In this document: positions 9,387 to 17,882 of the stretch, one piece after another
How the letters are laid out: each line of letters starts with the position of its first letter
How positions within the stretch are numbered: the stretch's first letter is position 1
Origin: Flavobacterium collinsii
GTDB taxonomy: Bacteria > Bacteroidota > Bacteroidia > Flavobacteriales > Flavobacteriaceae
DNA: 64,000 nt
Assembly: GCF_902804485.1 (NCBI RefSeq)
Contig: NZ_CADCST010000086.1
Span: 56,605 to 120,604 of the forward strand
Direction: 5' to 3'
Made by a program: the position numbers and the translations under genes
Notes under the pieces: model-generated
Database searches by the model: none
The model's input: only the letters and a program-made list of their open reading frames with translations
Told to the model about the DNA's origin: nothing

Positions 9387-9533
9387 ATGAAAAACCTAGA
9401 AGACTTTCAATGCGAAAAAATCGAAACTAAAAACATTGTTGGTGGTTATACTCCAATAAAAGAAGAACATGAGCCTGGATGGACATATATCTACAAAGAT
9501 CATAAAATTTCTGAAGTAAATTATGATATTTAA
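9387..9533 (+). CDS. Grasp-with-SPASM RiPP precursor peptide
   Basis: A 48-residue peptide if started at 9387 (MKNLEDFQCEKIETKNIVGG followed by the core); an in-frame start at 9309 would give 74 residues. The preferred start gives a normal-length leader ending in a double glycine, the usual processing site. The 28-residue core (from YTPIKEEHEP) is rich in Glu, Asp, Lys, Thr and Ser, the residues that ATP-grasp ligases join as omega-ester or omega-amide crosslinks. It is directly upstream of an ATP-grasp ligase and a SPASM-domain maturase. The role as substrate is inferred from position, leader and composition. Confidence 0.75.
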   Translation: MKNLEDFQCEKIETKNIVGGYTPIKEEHEPGWTYIYKDHKISEVNYDI

Positions 9534-9550
9534 AAGTTAAGTAGATTATA

Positions 9551-9582
9551 GAAATCTAACATCATTGATGATGTTAGATTTC
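9551..9582 (+). terminator. Perfect hairpin between precursor and maturation genes
   Basis: Fifteen-base perfect arms (gaaatctaacatcat / atgatgttagatttc) around a two-base loop, followed by a T-rich stretch, 17 bp after the precursor stop. It would let the precursor be made in excess over the enzymes by partial termination, and may also stabilise the short upstream mRNA. Confidence 0.8.
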
Positions 9583-9602
9583 TTTATTTCAAACAAGCAA
9601 TC

Positions 9603-10568
9603 ATGATTTTAATTTTAAGCACACCAACAGATTATGACACAAATCATGTAATCGATTGGCTCATACAGCACAAAACACCATTTTTTAGATTGAATGATGA
9701 AGATTTAATGCAGGGCATTACTATTTTTAATCACAATCCGGATCAACTTGATGAAACCTATTTTGAACATTATTCTCAAAAAATCTTCTTGAAAGACATT
9801 AAAATAGTATGGCATAGAAAATTTGGCTTTTTAATTGATTACGAGAAAAAGATTGGTAAAAACAATGACTTCATAGCCTATTTATACTCCGAGTTCAATA
9901 GCCTATCCAGATTGATTTTCAAATTATTGGAAAACAAGAAGTTTTTATGCAAAAATAGCCCTGCTTTTTCCAAGATTGACATTTTGAATAAAGCAGCTAA
10001 AGGCGGCTTAAACACTCCCAAAACCCTCATCACCTCCGACAAGCAAAAATTAAGTGCGTTCTATGACCTCCACAATCAATCTATAATTACTAAATCAATA
10101 GGAGATGCCCGAGGAGTGATCTATAGTGATAAAACTTTCACTCTGGCTACACATACCATAAAAAAAATAGACACACTTCCTTCAAAATTCTCTCCTTCTC
10201 TATTTCAGGAATATATTGACAAAGAAATAGAAATCAGAACTTTTTATCTGGATAAACAATGTTATTCGATGGCCATTTTTTCGCAAAACAATGAAAAAAC
10301 CAAAATTGACTTCAGAAATTATGATTCTGAAAACCCCAATAGATTTGTACCTTATACATTACCCAAAACAATCGAAAATCAAATTACCGAATTTATGAGT
10401 AGTATAAATTTAAATACGGGTTCTCTGGATATTATAAAATCGTCAAAAACCGGGGAATATTATTTTTTAGAGGTAAATCCTTTTGGGCAATTTGGCATGA
10501 CAAGCAAACCCTGTAACTATAATTTACATCAAAAAGTAGCCGATTATTTAATACAAAATTCCAATTAA
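9603..10568 (+). CDS. ATP-grasp peptide maturase of grasp-with-SPASM system
   Basis: A 321-residue ATP-grasp ligase. The N-terminal domain starts MILILSTPTDYDTNHVIDWL, contains WHRKFGF, and resembles the pre-ATP-grasp domain of microviridin-type (MvdC/MvdD) ligases. The catalytic part includes SIITKSIGDARGVIYS, LFQEYIDKEIEIRTFYLD, GSLDIIKSS and the Mg/ATP-binding FLEVNPFGQFGM. Such enzymes activate Asp/Glu side chains of a precursor and join them to Ser, Thr or Lys. It sits 69 bp after the precursor and directly abuts the next small ORF, consistent with one operon. The exact crosslinks cannot be predicted. Confidence 0.88.
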   Translation: MILILSTPTDYDTNHVIDWLIQHKTPFFRLNDEDLMQGITIFNHNPDQLDETYFEHYSQKIFLKDIKIVWHRKFGFLIDYEKKIGKNNDFIAYLYSEFNSLSRLIFKLLENKKFLCKNSPAFSKIDILNKAAKGGLNTPKTLITSDKQKLSAFYDLHNQSIITKSIGDARGVIYSDKTFTLATHTIKKIDTLPSKFSPSLFQEYIDKEIEIRTFYLDKQCYSMAIFSQNNEKTKIDFRNYDSENPNRFVPYTLPKTIENQITEFMSSINLNTGSLDIIKSSKTGEYYFLEVNPFGQFGMTSKPCNYNLHQKVADYLIQNSN

Positions 10569-10772
10569 ATGAAAGTAAGAGATCTCCTTTCTGATCCGGA
10601 AATACCGCTGCCTATTATTTTCGAATGCACCGAAGTAGAGGATTATGAAATACAGGAAACCGTATCCAAAAAGCAACATGTTACATCAGAGTATTACCAA
10701 ACCTCAAAGTTAAGCTGTAGAACCACTTCAAAACCATTACATATCAATAAAAATGAACGACAAAAAATTTAA
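10569..10772 (+). CDS. Small hypothetical protein inside the RiPP operon
   Basis: A 67-residue ORF whose ATG follows the stop of the ATP-grasp gene with no gap and whose 3' end overlaps the SPASM gene by 20 bp. It starts MKVRDLLSDPEIPLPIIFEC and ends lysine-rich. There is no signal peptide and no double glycine, so it is unlikely to be a second standard precursor. I do not recognise the family. The tight packing suggests it is translated and belongs to the pathway, perhaps as a small adaptor. Confidence 0.6.
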   Translation: MKVRDLLSDPEIPLPIIFECTEVEDYEIQETVSKKQHVTSEYYQTSKLSCRTTSKPLHINKNERQKI

Positions 10773-11757
10773 ATTATTCCAATGTTGTGTTCCTGTAAAA
10801 GGAGCCAAAAATGGCTTAATCATAGATTTTCAAAGAAAGACACTTCATAAGGTTCCTAATCAAATAATAGATTTGATTGAAGAATATTCTGAAAAAAACA
10901 TTTATGGTTTATTTACTGATTTTAGAAAAAGCAAAGCGATACTCAAAAATTACATCCGCTATTTCTTATCGAATGAATTGCTAATTGTATCCGAAAACAC
11001 AGAAGACTACCCTTCATTAGACCGCAATTTTACAAAACCTCATGTTCTGGATACGATTGGATGCGAAATAGATGCTTCTTTCGATTTTTTTGATTTTCTC
11101 ATAAAAAATGAAATTAATGAATTAGGCGTAAATACCTTAAAGCTTATTTTGAAGAATAATGAGATTAATAATCTAATTAAAATTAACGCTCTTTTAGAAA
11201 CATCTAAAATCAAAAATGTCGTCATTTATCTGGAGTATTGCAAAGAAAAGCTTTCCTCAATAAAATCGCTTATAATAGACAATCCAAGAATTTTACAGGT
11301 GATTTTTTATAATTGCAATACAGAAAACGAATCTTCATTAATCGAGGAAAAATTTTGTTACGAGAAACAATCACTCGAAAAAATATTTTACAATATTTCT
11401 ATCGAGCATGCATCTGATTTTGTTTTAGACATGGATATTTACCACGAAGCACTACATCACAATCTGATGTTTAACCGAACTGTTTTTATTGATGCTTTTG
11501 GCAACATCAAAAAACACTTTTCAGATCCTAAATCCTATGGAAAAATCATTAAAAGCAGCATAAAAAAAGTAATTACAAATGAAGAATTTAGCGCTTTTTG
11601 GAACATCACTAAAGATGAAATCGAAATTTGTAAAGACTGCGAATTTCGCTATGTATGCCCAGACGGAAGGATTCCTCAAAGAGTTGATTCGGAAAAATCA
11701 AATTATAAATTTAATACTCACTGTAATTACGACCCCTATCAAAGTACCTGGAATTAA
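10753..11757 (+). CDS. SPASM-domain peptide maturase of grasp-with-SPASM system
   Basis: A 334-residue protein. The C-terminal cysteine cluster C293-x2-C296-x5-C302 and C324 (in CKDCEFRYVCPDG and HCNYDPYQSTWN) is the SPASM-type Fe-S signature. No CxxxCxxC radical-SAM motif is visible in the N-terminal part, so it is either a degenerate radical-SAM protein or uses the SPASM cluster for substrate binding. It is known as the companion of ATP-grasp ligases in Bacteroidota RiPP clusters, which matches the neighbours here. It overlaps the preceding small ORF by 20 bp, indicating coupled translation. Confidence 0.85.
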   Translation: MNDKKFKLFQCCVPVKGAKNGLIIDFQRKTLHKVPNQIIDLIEEYSEKNIYGLFTDFRKSKAILKNYIRYFLSNELLIVSENTEDYPSLDRNFTKPHVLDTIGCEIDASFDFFDFLIKNEINELGVNTLKLILKNNEINNLIKINALLETSKIKNVVIYLEYCKEKLSSIKSLIIDNPRILQVIFYNCNTENESSLIEEKFCYEKQSLEKIFYNISIEHASDFVLDMDIYHEALHHNLMFNRTVFIDAFGNIKKHFSDPKSYGKIIKSSIKKVITNEEFSAFWNITKDEIEICKDCEFRYVCPDGRIPQRVDSEKSNYKFNTHCNYDPYQSTWN

Positions 11758-11907
11758 TTGCTATAAGGTTATTTGAGCTGTTTTATTACTTCATATATTT
11801 TATCTGACTACGGATCTTCTCAAAATATAGTCGTAAAACATAATTTTATTACAGCTAAAAAAAACTGACTCACTGATTCTAAATGACTAAAAATTAGTGA
11901 CACCTTC

Positions 11908-14409
11908 TTAGAAATAAAAACCAAACGATCCTTTTATCGCAAATTTAGTAGCATCTGGCATGTTCATATAATTTCCTCTCCATGAAAAATCAAGACGGAA
12001 TACTTTGAATATGTTTCCAATCCCGGCATTGTATTCCCAATATACATTTTCCGGCGCATTATAAGGCAATCCTGAAGCATTAATGGCACGGTTAGCATTA
12101 GAAATAGTTCCGTGTACCGCTCTTACCCCAACAAATTCTCTCCAGTTTAATTTTCTCATGAACGGAATTCTTGCAAACAGCCTTCCTCCAAAGTCATGAT
12201 TCCATTGTAAAGTGGTATACTGGTCAGTTATAAACTCGTAGAAATTTAAGTTACTAAACGTATTTTCGATGGTAAAATAAGTCTGATTTCCGGGAATTAC
12301 ACTCATCAATCCTAATGGGATGGTACCGAAGGTTTTTCCAGTTTCAAGGATAATATTCGATCTTCCTAATGGCCCTATAATAATAGGCTGCTTGTAAAAC
12401 AGCTGTACTTTTTGATAAGCAAAATCGCTGTTTAAAACCCCTTTCAAACCATAACTAAAGTTTACAAAGAAATGACTGAACGGGCTGTCAACAATATTTC
12501 GTTCTACTCCAAAACCGATTGTCTTACGATTAGGCATAAACTCAAACTGAATATTCGCTTCTGACTGTGTTACCTTGTTTGCTATTACACCAGCCGGATT
12601 TGCTGCTGTTGGCAAAGTAGTATAATAGTCTAAACTAAAGATCGGAGAAGCCGATTCTAAAGTTCTGTATGAAATACCGGCCTGAACAACGAAATTCTTC
12701 ATAGGCTCCATTTCAAGCGAAATATTGCTCAGATTAATGTTGGTCAATTTTCCATTACTTCCCGTGGTAAATAATGCGGAGGAAGCAAAACTTCGTCCCA
12801 GAATATCATTTGTAGTCGTTAAGCTGGCACCAATTTGCTCGATGTCACGCCTGTTTCCCCCAGAAATAATGATTCGGTTTTTCTTGTCCACCATCCATTT
12901 TCCGGAAACTCCGTATTTGAATTTATTATCGTCAAAACCATATGCGGTGTAAGCTTGTATACGCCATGGATCATTAGGACCAAAATAAGTCCTCCCCCCT
13001 GCTCGCAATCGTAACCCTTCAACTTCGTTATACCCGAAAGTGGAGAAGATAGGTCCAAAATCAAAATTCTTAAACTCGACGTAACCACTACCCAAAATAG
13101 AAACTAAACTATAAAGTTGTTTGAATCTTTTGACCGTTTGCAGTGTATCGAGCATCTTGTAAATACCCTGCTCGTCTTTGTTGAGTTTTTCAAAACGGTT
13201 TTCATCCCAAAATTCATCCGATTTGTTGTAAACGGCATTATCAATAAAATTGACTTCCTGCTTGTAAAAACTTTCTGGTTTTTGAAGATTGAATTTATGG
13301 TCCTTATATAAAGTCGTTCGTTTTCCATAGACTCCTTTTGATTTTTCCTTTTTATTCAAGGCAAAATCAGACATCATATAATCTCGGGTTAAGAGAAATA
13401 CAGAATCATTCTCAACCTCAAATTCCTGTTCGATATAAATATCTTTTACCCAGTTAATATTGGCGCTTTTAGTAACGGCCATATTAATTTTTTTGATCGC
13501 AAAAGTGGTATCGTTTACCCAAAAATCTCCTTTAAAAGTCAGTTCGTTTTTACGTCTTGGGTAAAAAACGATATTGTAACACCATTTTTTATCGACATAA
13601 GCACTGTCTTTTAAAACGTAATTGTAAACATCAATTCCTGTTCTGGAAAGCGGACTTGTAAAGCTCTTGTCGAAGAATTTAAGATGATTGTCGTAGATGT
13701 TATAATCGGAGTAAAGATCCTTCACAAAAGATAAAATCTGCTGATTCCCGTTAAACCCAGAAGTTTTATTTCCGGTCAGGTTCTCTTTTGTTTTCTTTAG
13801 TTTATTGTCTCCGTAAACATCATACAGTGATTCGCTTATAAAAATCGGCAAATATGTTTTCCCTGTAACCTCCGATGTATCAACATGTTTGAATACAAAT
13901 TCCATTCCTTTGAAGAGTTTATTCTTCATAAAAGCACTATCAATCGTGTTCATATCAAACTCGACTTTTTCGTACTTTTGCATCTGATACTGATTGAATT
14001 GGTACAAGCCGTTTTTACGTTTGCGTTCCCAGATTTTTCTCAAAATATCTAGTGCCGGATTATTCTTCTTAGAGGTTTTTCCGGTAAAAATTACGACTTC
14101 ATTCAATGCTTCAGCTTCACTTAAAACTATCTTAAAGTCATAGTTTACGGCTTTTTCCAGTGTAACTTCCCGATCTGAGAATCCTGCCGAACTTACTAAT
14201 AAAGTGGTATAAGTATTAGGTGATTCCAGATAGAAACGCCCATCTTCATTAGAAACAATTCCAGTATTTGATCCCTTAAAAACAACATTAGCAAACGGAA
14301 TGGGCTGATTAGATTTGTCCAAAACAATTCCACTCACTTTAGTTTGTGCAATAACGCTGCCCGCCATTGCGAGTACAAAAAACAAGCTAAGTAAAATTAT
14401 TCTTTTCAT
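11908..14409 (-). CDS. DUF5686 / carboxypeptidase-regulatory-like outer membrane protein
   Basis: An 833-residue outer-membrane protein. A signal peptide (MKRIILLSLFFVLAMAGSV) is followed by a carboxypeptidase-regulatory-like domain (about residues 22-110, VSGIVLDKSNQPIPFANVVF). A long DUF5686 region follows and ends in predicted barrel strands and the aromatic terminus FAIKGSFGFYF. This architecture is common in Bacteroidota. The function is not established; surface or TonB-linked roles have been suggested by domain content only. Its own short strand unit lies just downstream of the pdhB terminator. Confidence 0.85.
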   Translation of the reverse strand: MKRIILLSLFFVLAMAGSVIAQTKVSGIVLDKSNQPIPFANVVFKGSNTGIVSNEDGRFYLESPNTYTTLLVSSAGFSDREVTLEKAVNYDFKIVLSEAEALNEVVIFTGKTSKKNNPALDILRKIWERKRKNGLYQFNQYQMQKYEKVEFDMNTIDSAFMKNKLFKGMEFVFKHVDTSEVTGKTYLPIFISESLYDVYGDNKLKKTKENLTGNKTSGFNGNQQILSFVKDLYSDYNIYDNHLKFFDKSFTSPLSRTGIDVYNYVLKDSAYVDKKWCYNIVFYPRRKNELTFKGDFWVNDTTFAIKKINMAVTKSANINWVKDIYIEQEFEVENDSVFLLTRDYMMSDFALNKKEKSKGVYGKRTTLYKDHKFNLQKPESFYKQEVNFIDNAVYNKSDEFWDENRFEKLNKDEQGIYKMLDTLQTVKRFKQLYSLVSILGSGYVEFKNFDFGPIFSTFGYNEVEGLRLRAGGRTYFGPNDPWRIQAYTAYGFDDNKFKYGVSGKWMVDKKNRIIISGGNRRDIEQIGASLTTTNDILGRSFASSALFTTGSNGKLTNINLSNISLEMEPMKNFVVQAGISYRTLESASPIFSLDYYTTLPTAANPAGVIANKVTQSEANIQFEFMPNRKTIGFGVERNIVDSPFSHFFVNFSYGLKGVLNSDFAYQKVQLFYKQPIIIGPLGRSNIILETGKTFGTIPLGLMSVIPGNQTYFTIENTFSNLNFYEFITDQYTTLQWNHDFGGRLFARIPFMRKLNWREFVGVRAVHGTISNANRAINASGLPYNAPENVYWEYNAGIGNIFKVFRLDFSWRGNYMNMPDATKFAIKGSFGFYF

Positions 14410-14422
14410 AATCTGGCAAAAA

Positions 14423-14460
14423 AAAACTTCATCAATAATAAGTATGACTGATGAAGTTTT
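14423..14460 (-). terminator. Terminator after pdhB
   Basis: Twelve-base arms (aaaacttcatca / tgatgaagtttt, 14423-14434 and 14449-14460) between pdhB and the DUF5686 gene, with T-rich flanks on the minus strand. Confidence 0.75.
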
Positions 14461-14479
14461 ATAAGTATCGTTTAATTTA

Positions 14480-15457
14480 CTATTTGTACATTACTTTCTT
14501 TACTGCTTTTACTACATCAGCTGCATTTGGCAACCAGTCTTTTAGTAAAACAGGAGAGTAAGGCGCAGGTGTATCTGCTGTTGTAATACGTTGAATTGGC
14601 GCATCAAGAAAATCGAAAGCCTGTTCCTGAACGATGTATGTAATTTCAGATGAAACACTTGCAAATGGCCAAGCTTCTTCTAAGATTACTAAACGGTTCG
14701 TTTTTTTAACAGAAGTAAGAATAGTTTCTTTATCCATTGGACGAACTGTTCTTAAATCGATAATTTCACAAGAAATTCCTTCTTTAGCTAATTCATCAGC
14801 AGCAATAAAAGCTTCTTTGATAATTTTTCCAAAAGAAACAATTGTAACATCTTTTCCTTCACGTTTAACATCGGCAACTCCTAACGGAATTGTATATTCT
14901 CCATCCGGCACCTCACCTTTGTCACCATACATTTGCTCAGACTCCATAAAAATTACAGGATCATTATCACGAATAGCAGATTTCAAAAGTCCTTTTGCAT
15001 CATAAGGAGTTGAAGGCACAACAACCTTAAGTCCCGGAGTATTAGCAAACCAGTTTTCTAAAGCTTGCGAGTGAGTCGCTCCTAATTGACCTGCAGAAGC
15101 AGTTGGTCCGCGAAAAACGATAGGCACATTAAATTGTCCACCTGTCATTTGACGCATTTTAGCAGCGTTATTTATAATTTGATCAATACCTACTAAACAG
15201 AAGTTGAAAGTCATGTACTCTACAATAGGACGACAACCGTTCATCGCTGATCCTACTGCAATCCCTGTAAAACCAAGCTCAGCAATTGGAGTATCAATTA
15301 CTCTTTTTTCTCCAAACTCAGCAAGCATTCCTTTTGAAGCTTTGTAAGCCCCGTTGTATTCTGCAACTTCTTCGCCCATTAAATATATGGATTCATCGTG
15401 ACGCATTTCTTCGCTCATCGCTTCACAAATGGCCTCTCTAAATTGTATTGTTCTCAT
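14480..15457 (-). CDS. pdhB: Pyruvate dehydrogenase E1 component subunit beta
   Basis: A 325-residue transketolase-like protein, the beta half of the thiamine-diphosphate E1 that decarboxylates pyruvate in the pyruvate dehydrogenase complex. It shows FREAICEAMSEEM at the start, GEEVAEYNGAYKAS, the TPIAELGFTGIAVGSAMNG stretch carrying the conserved glutamate, and GATHSQALENWFAN. The length is normal. The alpha subunit and E2 are not in this window. A minus-strand TAnnTTTG box lies about 35 bp upstream. Confidence 0.95.
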   Translation of the reverse strand: MRTIQFREAICEAMSEEMRHDESIYLMGEEVAEYNGAYKASKGMLAEFGEKRVIDTPIAELGFTGIAVGSAMNGCRPIVEYMTFNFCLVGIDQIINNAAKMRQMTGGQFNVPIVFRGPTASAGQLGATHSQALENWFANTPGLKVVVPSTPYDAKGLLKSAIRDNDPVIFMESEQMYGDKGEVPDGEYTIPLGVADVKREGKDVTIVSFGKIIKEAFIAADELAKEGISCEIIDLRTVRPMDKETILTSVKKTNRLVILEEAWPFASVSSEITYIVQEQAFDFLDAPIQRITTADTPAPYSPVLLKDWLPNAADVVKAVKKVMYK

Positions 15458-15488
15458 ATTTATATTGTATGTTGAATTTTCTGAAGAG

Positions 15489-15496
15489 CAAAAATA
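15489..15496 (-). promoter_or_regulatory. Probable -7 box for pdhB
   Basis: TATTTTTG matches the Bacteroidota consensus TAnnTTTG and lies 32-39 bp upstream of the pdhB ATG. Confidence 0.5.
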
Positions 15497-15884
15497 AATA
15501 TTTTAAATAACTTAAAAGCATAAATTGAATTTAAAATCACACGAACTTCCTCCTGTCTTGCGCTTTTAACTTTTTAAAATTTATTGTGATATTTACGAAA
15601 TCGATGTAATTACAACTTTATCACCAAAAACTTTTTCTGTTGGATTCTGATTCAGCAAAATTCTTCCTCTCTAACGCAACAACTCAAATTATAGTATAAA
15701 ACGAAGCAAATTTTAACAGTCCTCATAAACCCCTCTTTGCAAAATCCTTAAGAATCAGCAGGTATCAATGTATTATCAATATTCGTTGACTCCGAAAGAC
15801 TTCCATAATTGCACAATTTGCGAAAACGTAATAGTTTTTAAAAAATATTATGCACGCATAGTATATTATTTCAATTTTAATTTC

Positions 15885-15892
15885 TAAATTTG
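15885..15892 (+). promoter_or_regulatory. Probable -7 box for etfB-etfA
   Basis: TAAATTTG matches TAnnTTTG, 35 bp upstream of the etfB ATG. Confidence 0.55.
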
Positions 15893-15927
15893 TAGAAGCA
15901 TTTTATAATTTATCAAAATATATACTT

Positions 15928-16674
15928 ATGAAAATATTAGTTTGCATCAGCCACGTGCCTGATACTACTTCAAAAATTAACTTCTCCAATGGTGACTCAG
16001 AATTTGATACCAATGGTGTTCAATATGTAATTAATCCTAATGACGAATTTGGTCTTACCCGTGCAATCTGGTTTCAGGAGCAACAAGGTGCAACTGTAAC
16101 GGTTGTAAATGTTGGAGGACCTGACACTGAGCCTACTTTACGTAAAGCTTTGGCAATTGGTGCAAACGAAGCGATTCGTGTGAACGCTAATCCAACTGAT
16201 GGTTTTTTTGTTGCTAAACAATTGGCAGAAGTAATTAAAAATGGTGGTTATGATTTAGTAATTGCCGGAAAAGAATCTTTAGATTATAACGGAGGAATGG
16301 TCCCTGGAATGATCGCAGGAATCTTAGGTTCTAACTTTTTAAACTCTTGTACTGCTATCACTGTTGAAGGCAACAATGTAAAAGCGGTGCGCGAAATCGA
16401 TGGTGGAAAAGAAACTGTAAGCACTACTTTACCTCTAATCATAGGTGGTCAAAAAGGTCTTGTTGAAGAAAAAGACCTGCGTATTCCAAACATGAGAGGA
16501 ATTATGACTGCAAGAACAAAAGCTTTAACTATTCTTGAACCAGTTGATGCTCCTGTAAATACAAAAGCGGTGAAATTTGAAAAACCAGCTCCTAAATCAG
16601 CAGTGAAATTAGTTTCTCCTGATAATTTAGATGAGTTAATCAATTTATTACACAACGAAGCAAAAGTTATCTAG
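15928..16674 (+). CDS. etfB: Electron transfer flavoprotein subunit beta
   Basis: A 248-residue subunit of the FAD/AMP electron transfer flavoprotein that passes electrons from acyl-CoA dehydrogenases to the quinone pool. Family sequence is visible from the start (MKILVCISHVPDTTSKI) through YVINPNDEFGLTRAIW, the nucleotide-binding AGKESLDYNGGMVPGMIAG and the C-terminal recognition loop region. It is followed by etfA after 73 bp of spacer made of degenerate (tt)cag/ctgaaa repeats, and the two form one operon. Confidence 0.96.
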   Translation: MKILVCISHVPDTTSKINFSNGDSEFDTNGVQYVINPNDEFGLTRAIWFQEQQGATVTVVNVGGPDTEPTLRKALAIGANEAIRVNANPTDGFFVAKQLAEVIKNGGYDLVIAGKESLDYNGGMVPGMIAGILGSNFLNSCTAITVEGNNVKAVREIDGGKETVSTTLPLIIGGQKGLVEEKDLRIPNMRGIMTARTKALTILEPVDAPVNTKAVKFEKPAPKSAVKLVSPDNLDELINLLHNEAKVI

Positions 16675-16747
16675 TAATCAGTATTCAGTCTCGGTTTTCA
16701 GTTCTCTAACCTGAAATCTGAAACTTTAAACTTCTAAACAAAAAATT

Positions 16748-17716
16748 ATGTCAATATTAATATATGCAGAATCTGCAGAAGGAAAATTCAAAAAAGTTGC
16801 TTTCGAACTGGCTTCTTACGCTAAAAAAGTAGCCGAAACTTTAGGAACAACTGTTACCGCTTTAACCGTAAACATCAGTGATGTAAGCGAATTATCGAAA
16901 TACGGAGTAGACAAAGTACTAAAAGTAACCAATGACAAATTAGCTGGTTTTACTGCCAAAGCTTATGCTGATGTTATCAAACAAGCCGCTGAAAAAGAAG
17001 CTACAAAAGTAGTTTTACTTTCTTCTACAACAGACAGTATTTACCTTTCTTCATTAGTTGCAGTAGCTTTAAACGCCGGTTTCGCCTCAAATGTAGTTGG
17101 ATTACCAGTAAGCACTTCTCCTTTTCAGGTAAAAAGAAATGCTTTTTCTAATAAAGCATTCAATATTACTGAAATCACTACAGATGTAAAAGTTCTTGGT
17201 CTGGCTAAAAACTCTTACGGAATTTTCGAAAGTGCAGGATCTGCTACCGAAGAAGATTTCAATCCATCTATTGGTGACAATGATTTTGGAGTAAAAGTAG
17301 AATCTGTAGAAAAAGTAAGCGGAAAAGTATCTATCGCTGATGCTGACGTTGTAGTTTCTGGAGGACGTGGACTAAAAGGTCCGGAAAACTGGGGCTTAGT
17401 TGAAGATCTTGCTGCAGTATTAGGTGCTGCAACAGCATGTTCTAAACCGGTTTCTGACTTAGGATGGAGACCTCACAGTGAACACGTTGGACAAACAGGA
17501 AAACCGGTTGCCACTAACTTGTATATTGCAATAGGAATTTCCGGTGCAATTCAGCACATTGCAGGTATCAACTCTTCAAAAGTAAAAGTTGTAATCAACA
17601 ATGATCCTGAAGCTCCTTTCTTTAAAGTAGCTGATTATGGAGTAGTTGGTGATGCTTTCGAAATTGTTCCGCAATTAATTGAGAAATTAAAAGCTTTTAA
17701 AGCACAACATTCTTAG
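16748..17716 (+). CDS. etfA: Electron transfer flavoprotein subunit alpha
   Basis: A 322-residue partner of EtfB. The C-terminal FAD-binding domain is clear: VVSGGRGLKGPENWGLVEDL, GWRPHSEHVGQTGKPV, LYIAIGISGAIQHIAGI and VVINNDPEAPFFKVADYG, all conserved ETF-alpha signatures. Length is normal. The second gene of the etfBA operon is closed by a hairpin terminator. Confidence 0.97.
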   Translation: MSILIYAESAEGKFKKVAFELASYAKKVAETLGTTVTALTVNISDVSELSKYGVDKVLKVTNDKLAGFTAKAYADVIKQAAEKEATKVVLLSSTTDSIYLSSLVAVALNAGFASNVVGLPVSTSPFQVKRNAFSNKAFNITEITTDVKVLGLAKNSYGIFESAGSATEEDFNPSIGDNDFGVKVESVEKVSGKVSIADADVVVSGGRGLKGPENWGLVEDLAAVLGAATACSKPVSDLGWRPHSEHVGQTGKPVATNLYIAIGISGAIQHIAGINSSKVKVVINNDPEAPFFKVADYGVVGDAFEIVPQLIEKLKAFKAQHS

Positions 17717-17740
17717 TTTAAAAATTCTCTATAAAAATAT

Positions 17741-17790
17741 AGCTACCTAAAAACAAGATAAATCGTATCTTTGTTTTAGGTAGCTTTTTT
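17741..17790 (+). terminator. Terminator after etfA
   Basis: A long hairpin with arms agctacctaaaaacaagata / tatctttgttttaggtagct (one mismatch region), then six Ts. Confidence 0.85.
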
Positions 17791-17882
17791 GTTCCATATT
17801 TTTTGATTAAAATTGCACCTTTATTTTTCAATCAAAAAAAGTATTAAAATGAGGCAATAATTGCCCTTTTTTACCCACATAT

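Larger units (their letters stand above)
15458..15927. other. Divergent intergenic region pdhB / etfB
   Basis: A 470-bp gap holding the divergent promoters. It carries TATTTTTG on the minus strand at 15489-15496 for pdhB and TAAATTTG on the plus strand at 15885-15892 for etfB. The rest is AT-rich with no convincing ORF, repeat or RNA. Confidence 0.6.

Noticed and set aside
12819..13328. Extra minus- and plus-strand ORFs inside the DUF5686 gene
   Set aside because: They lie wholly within a well-supported 833-codon gene and show no family signature.
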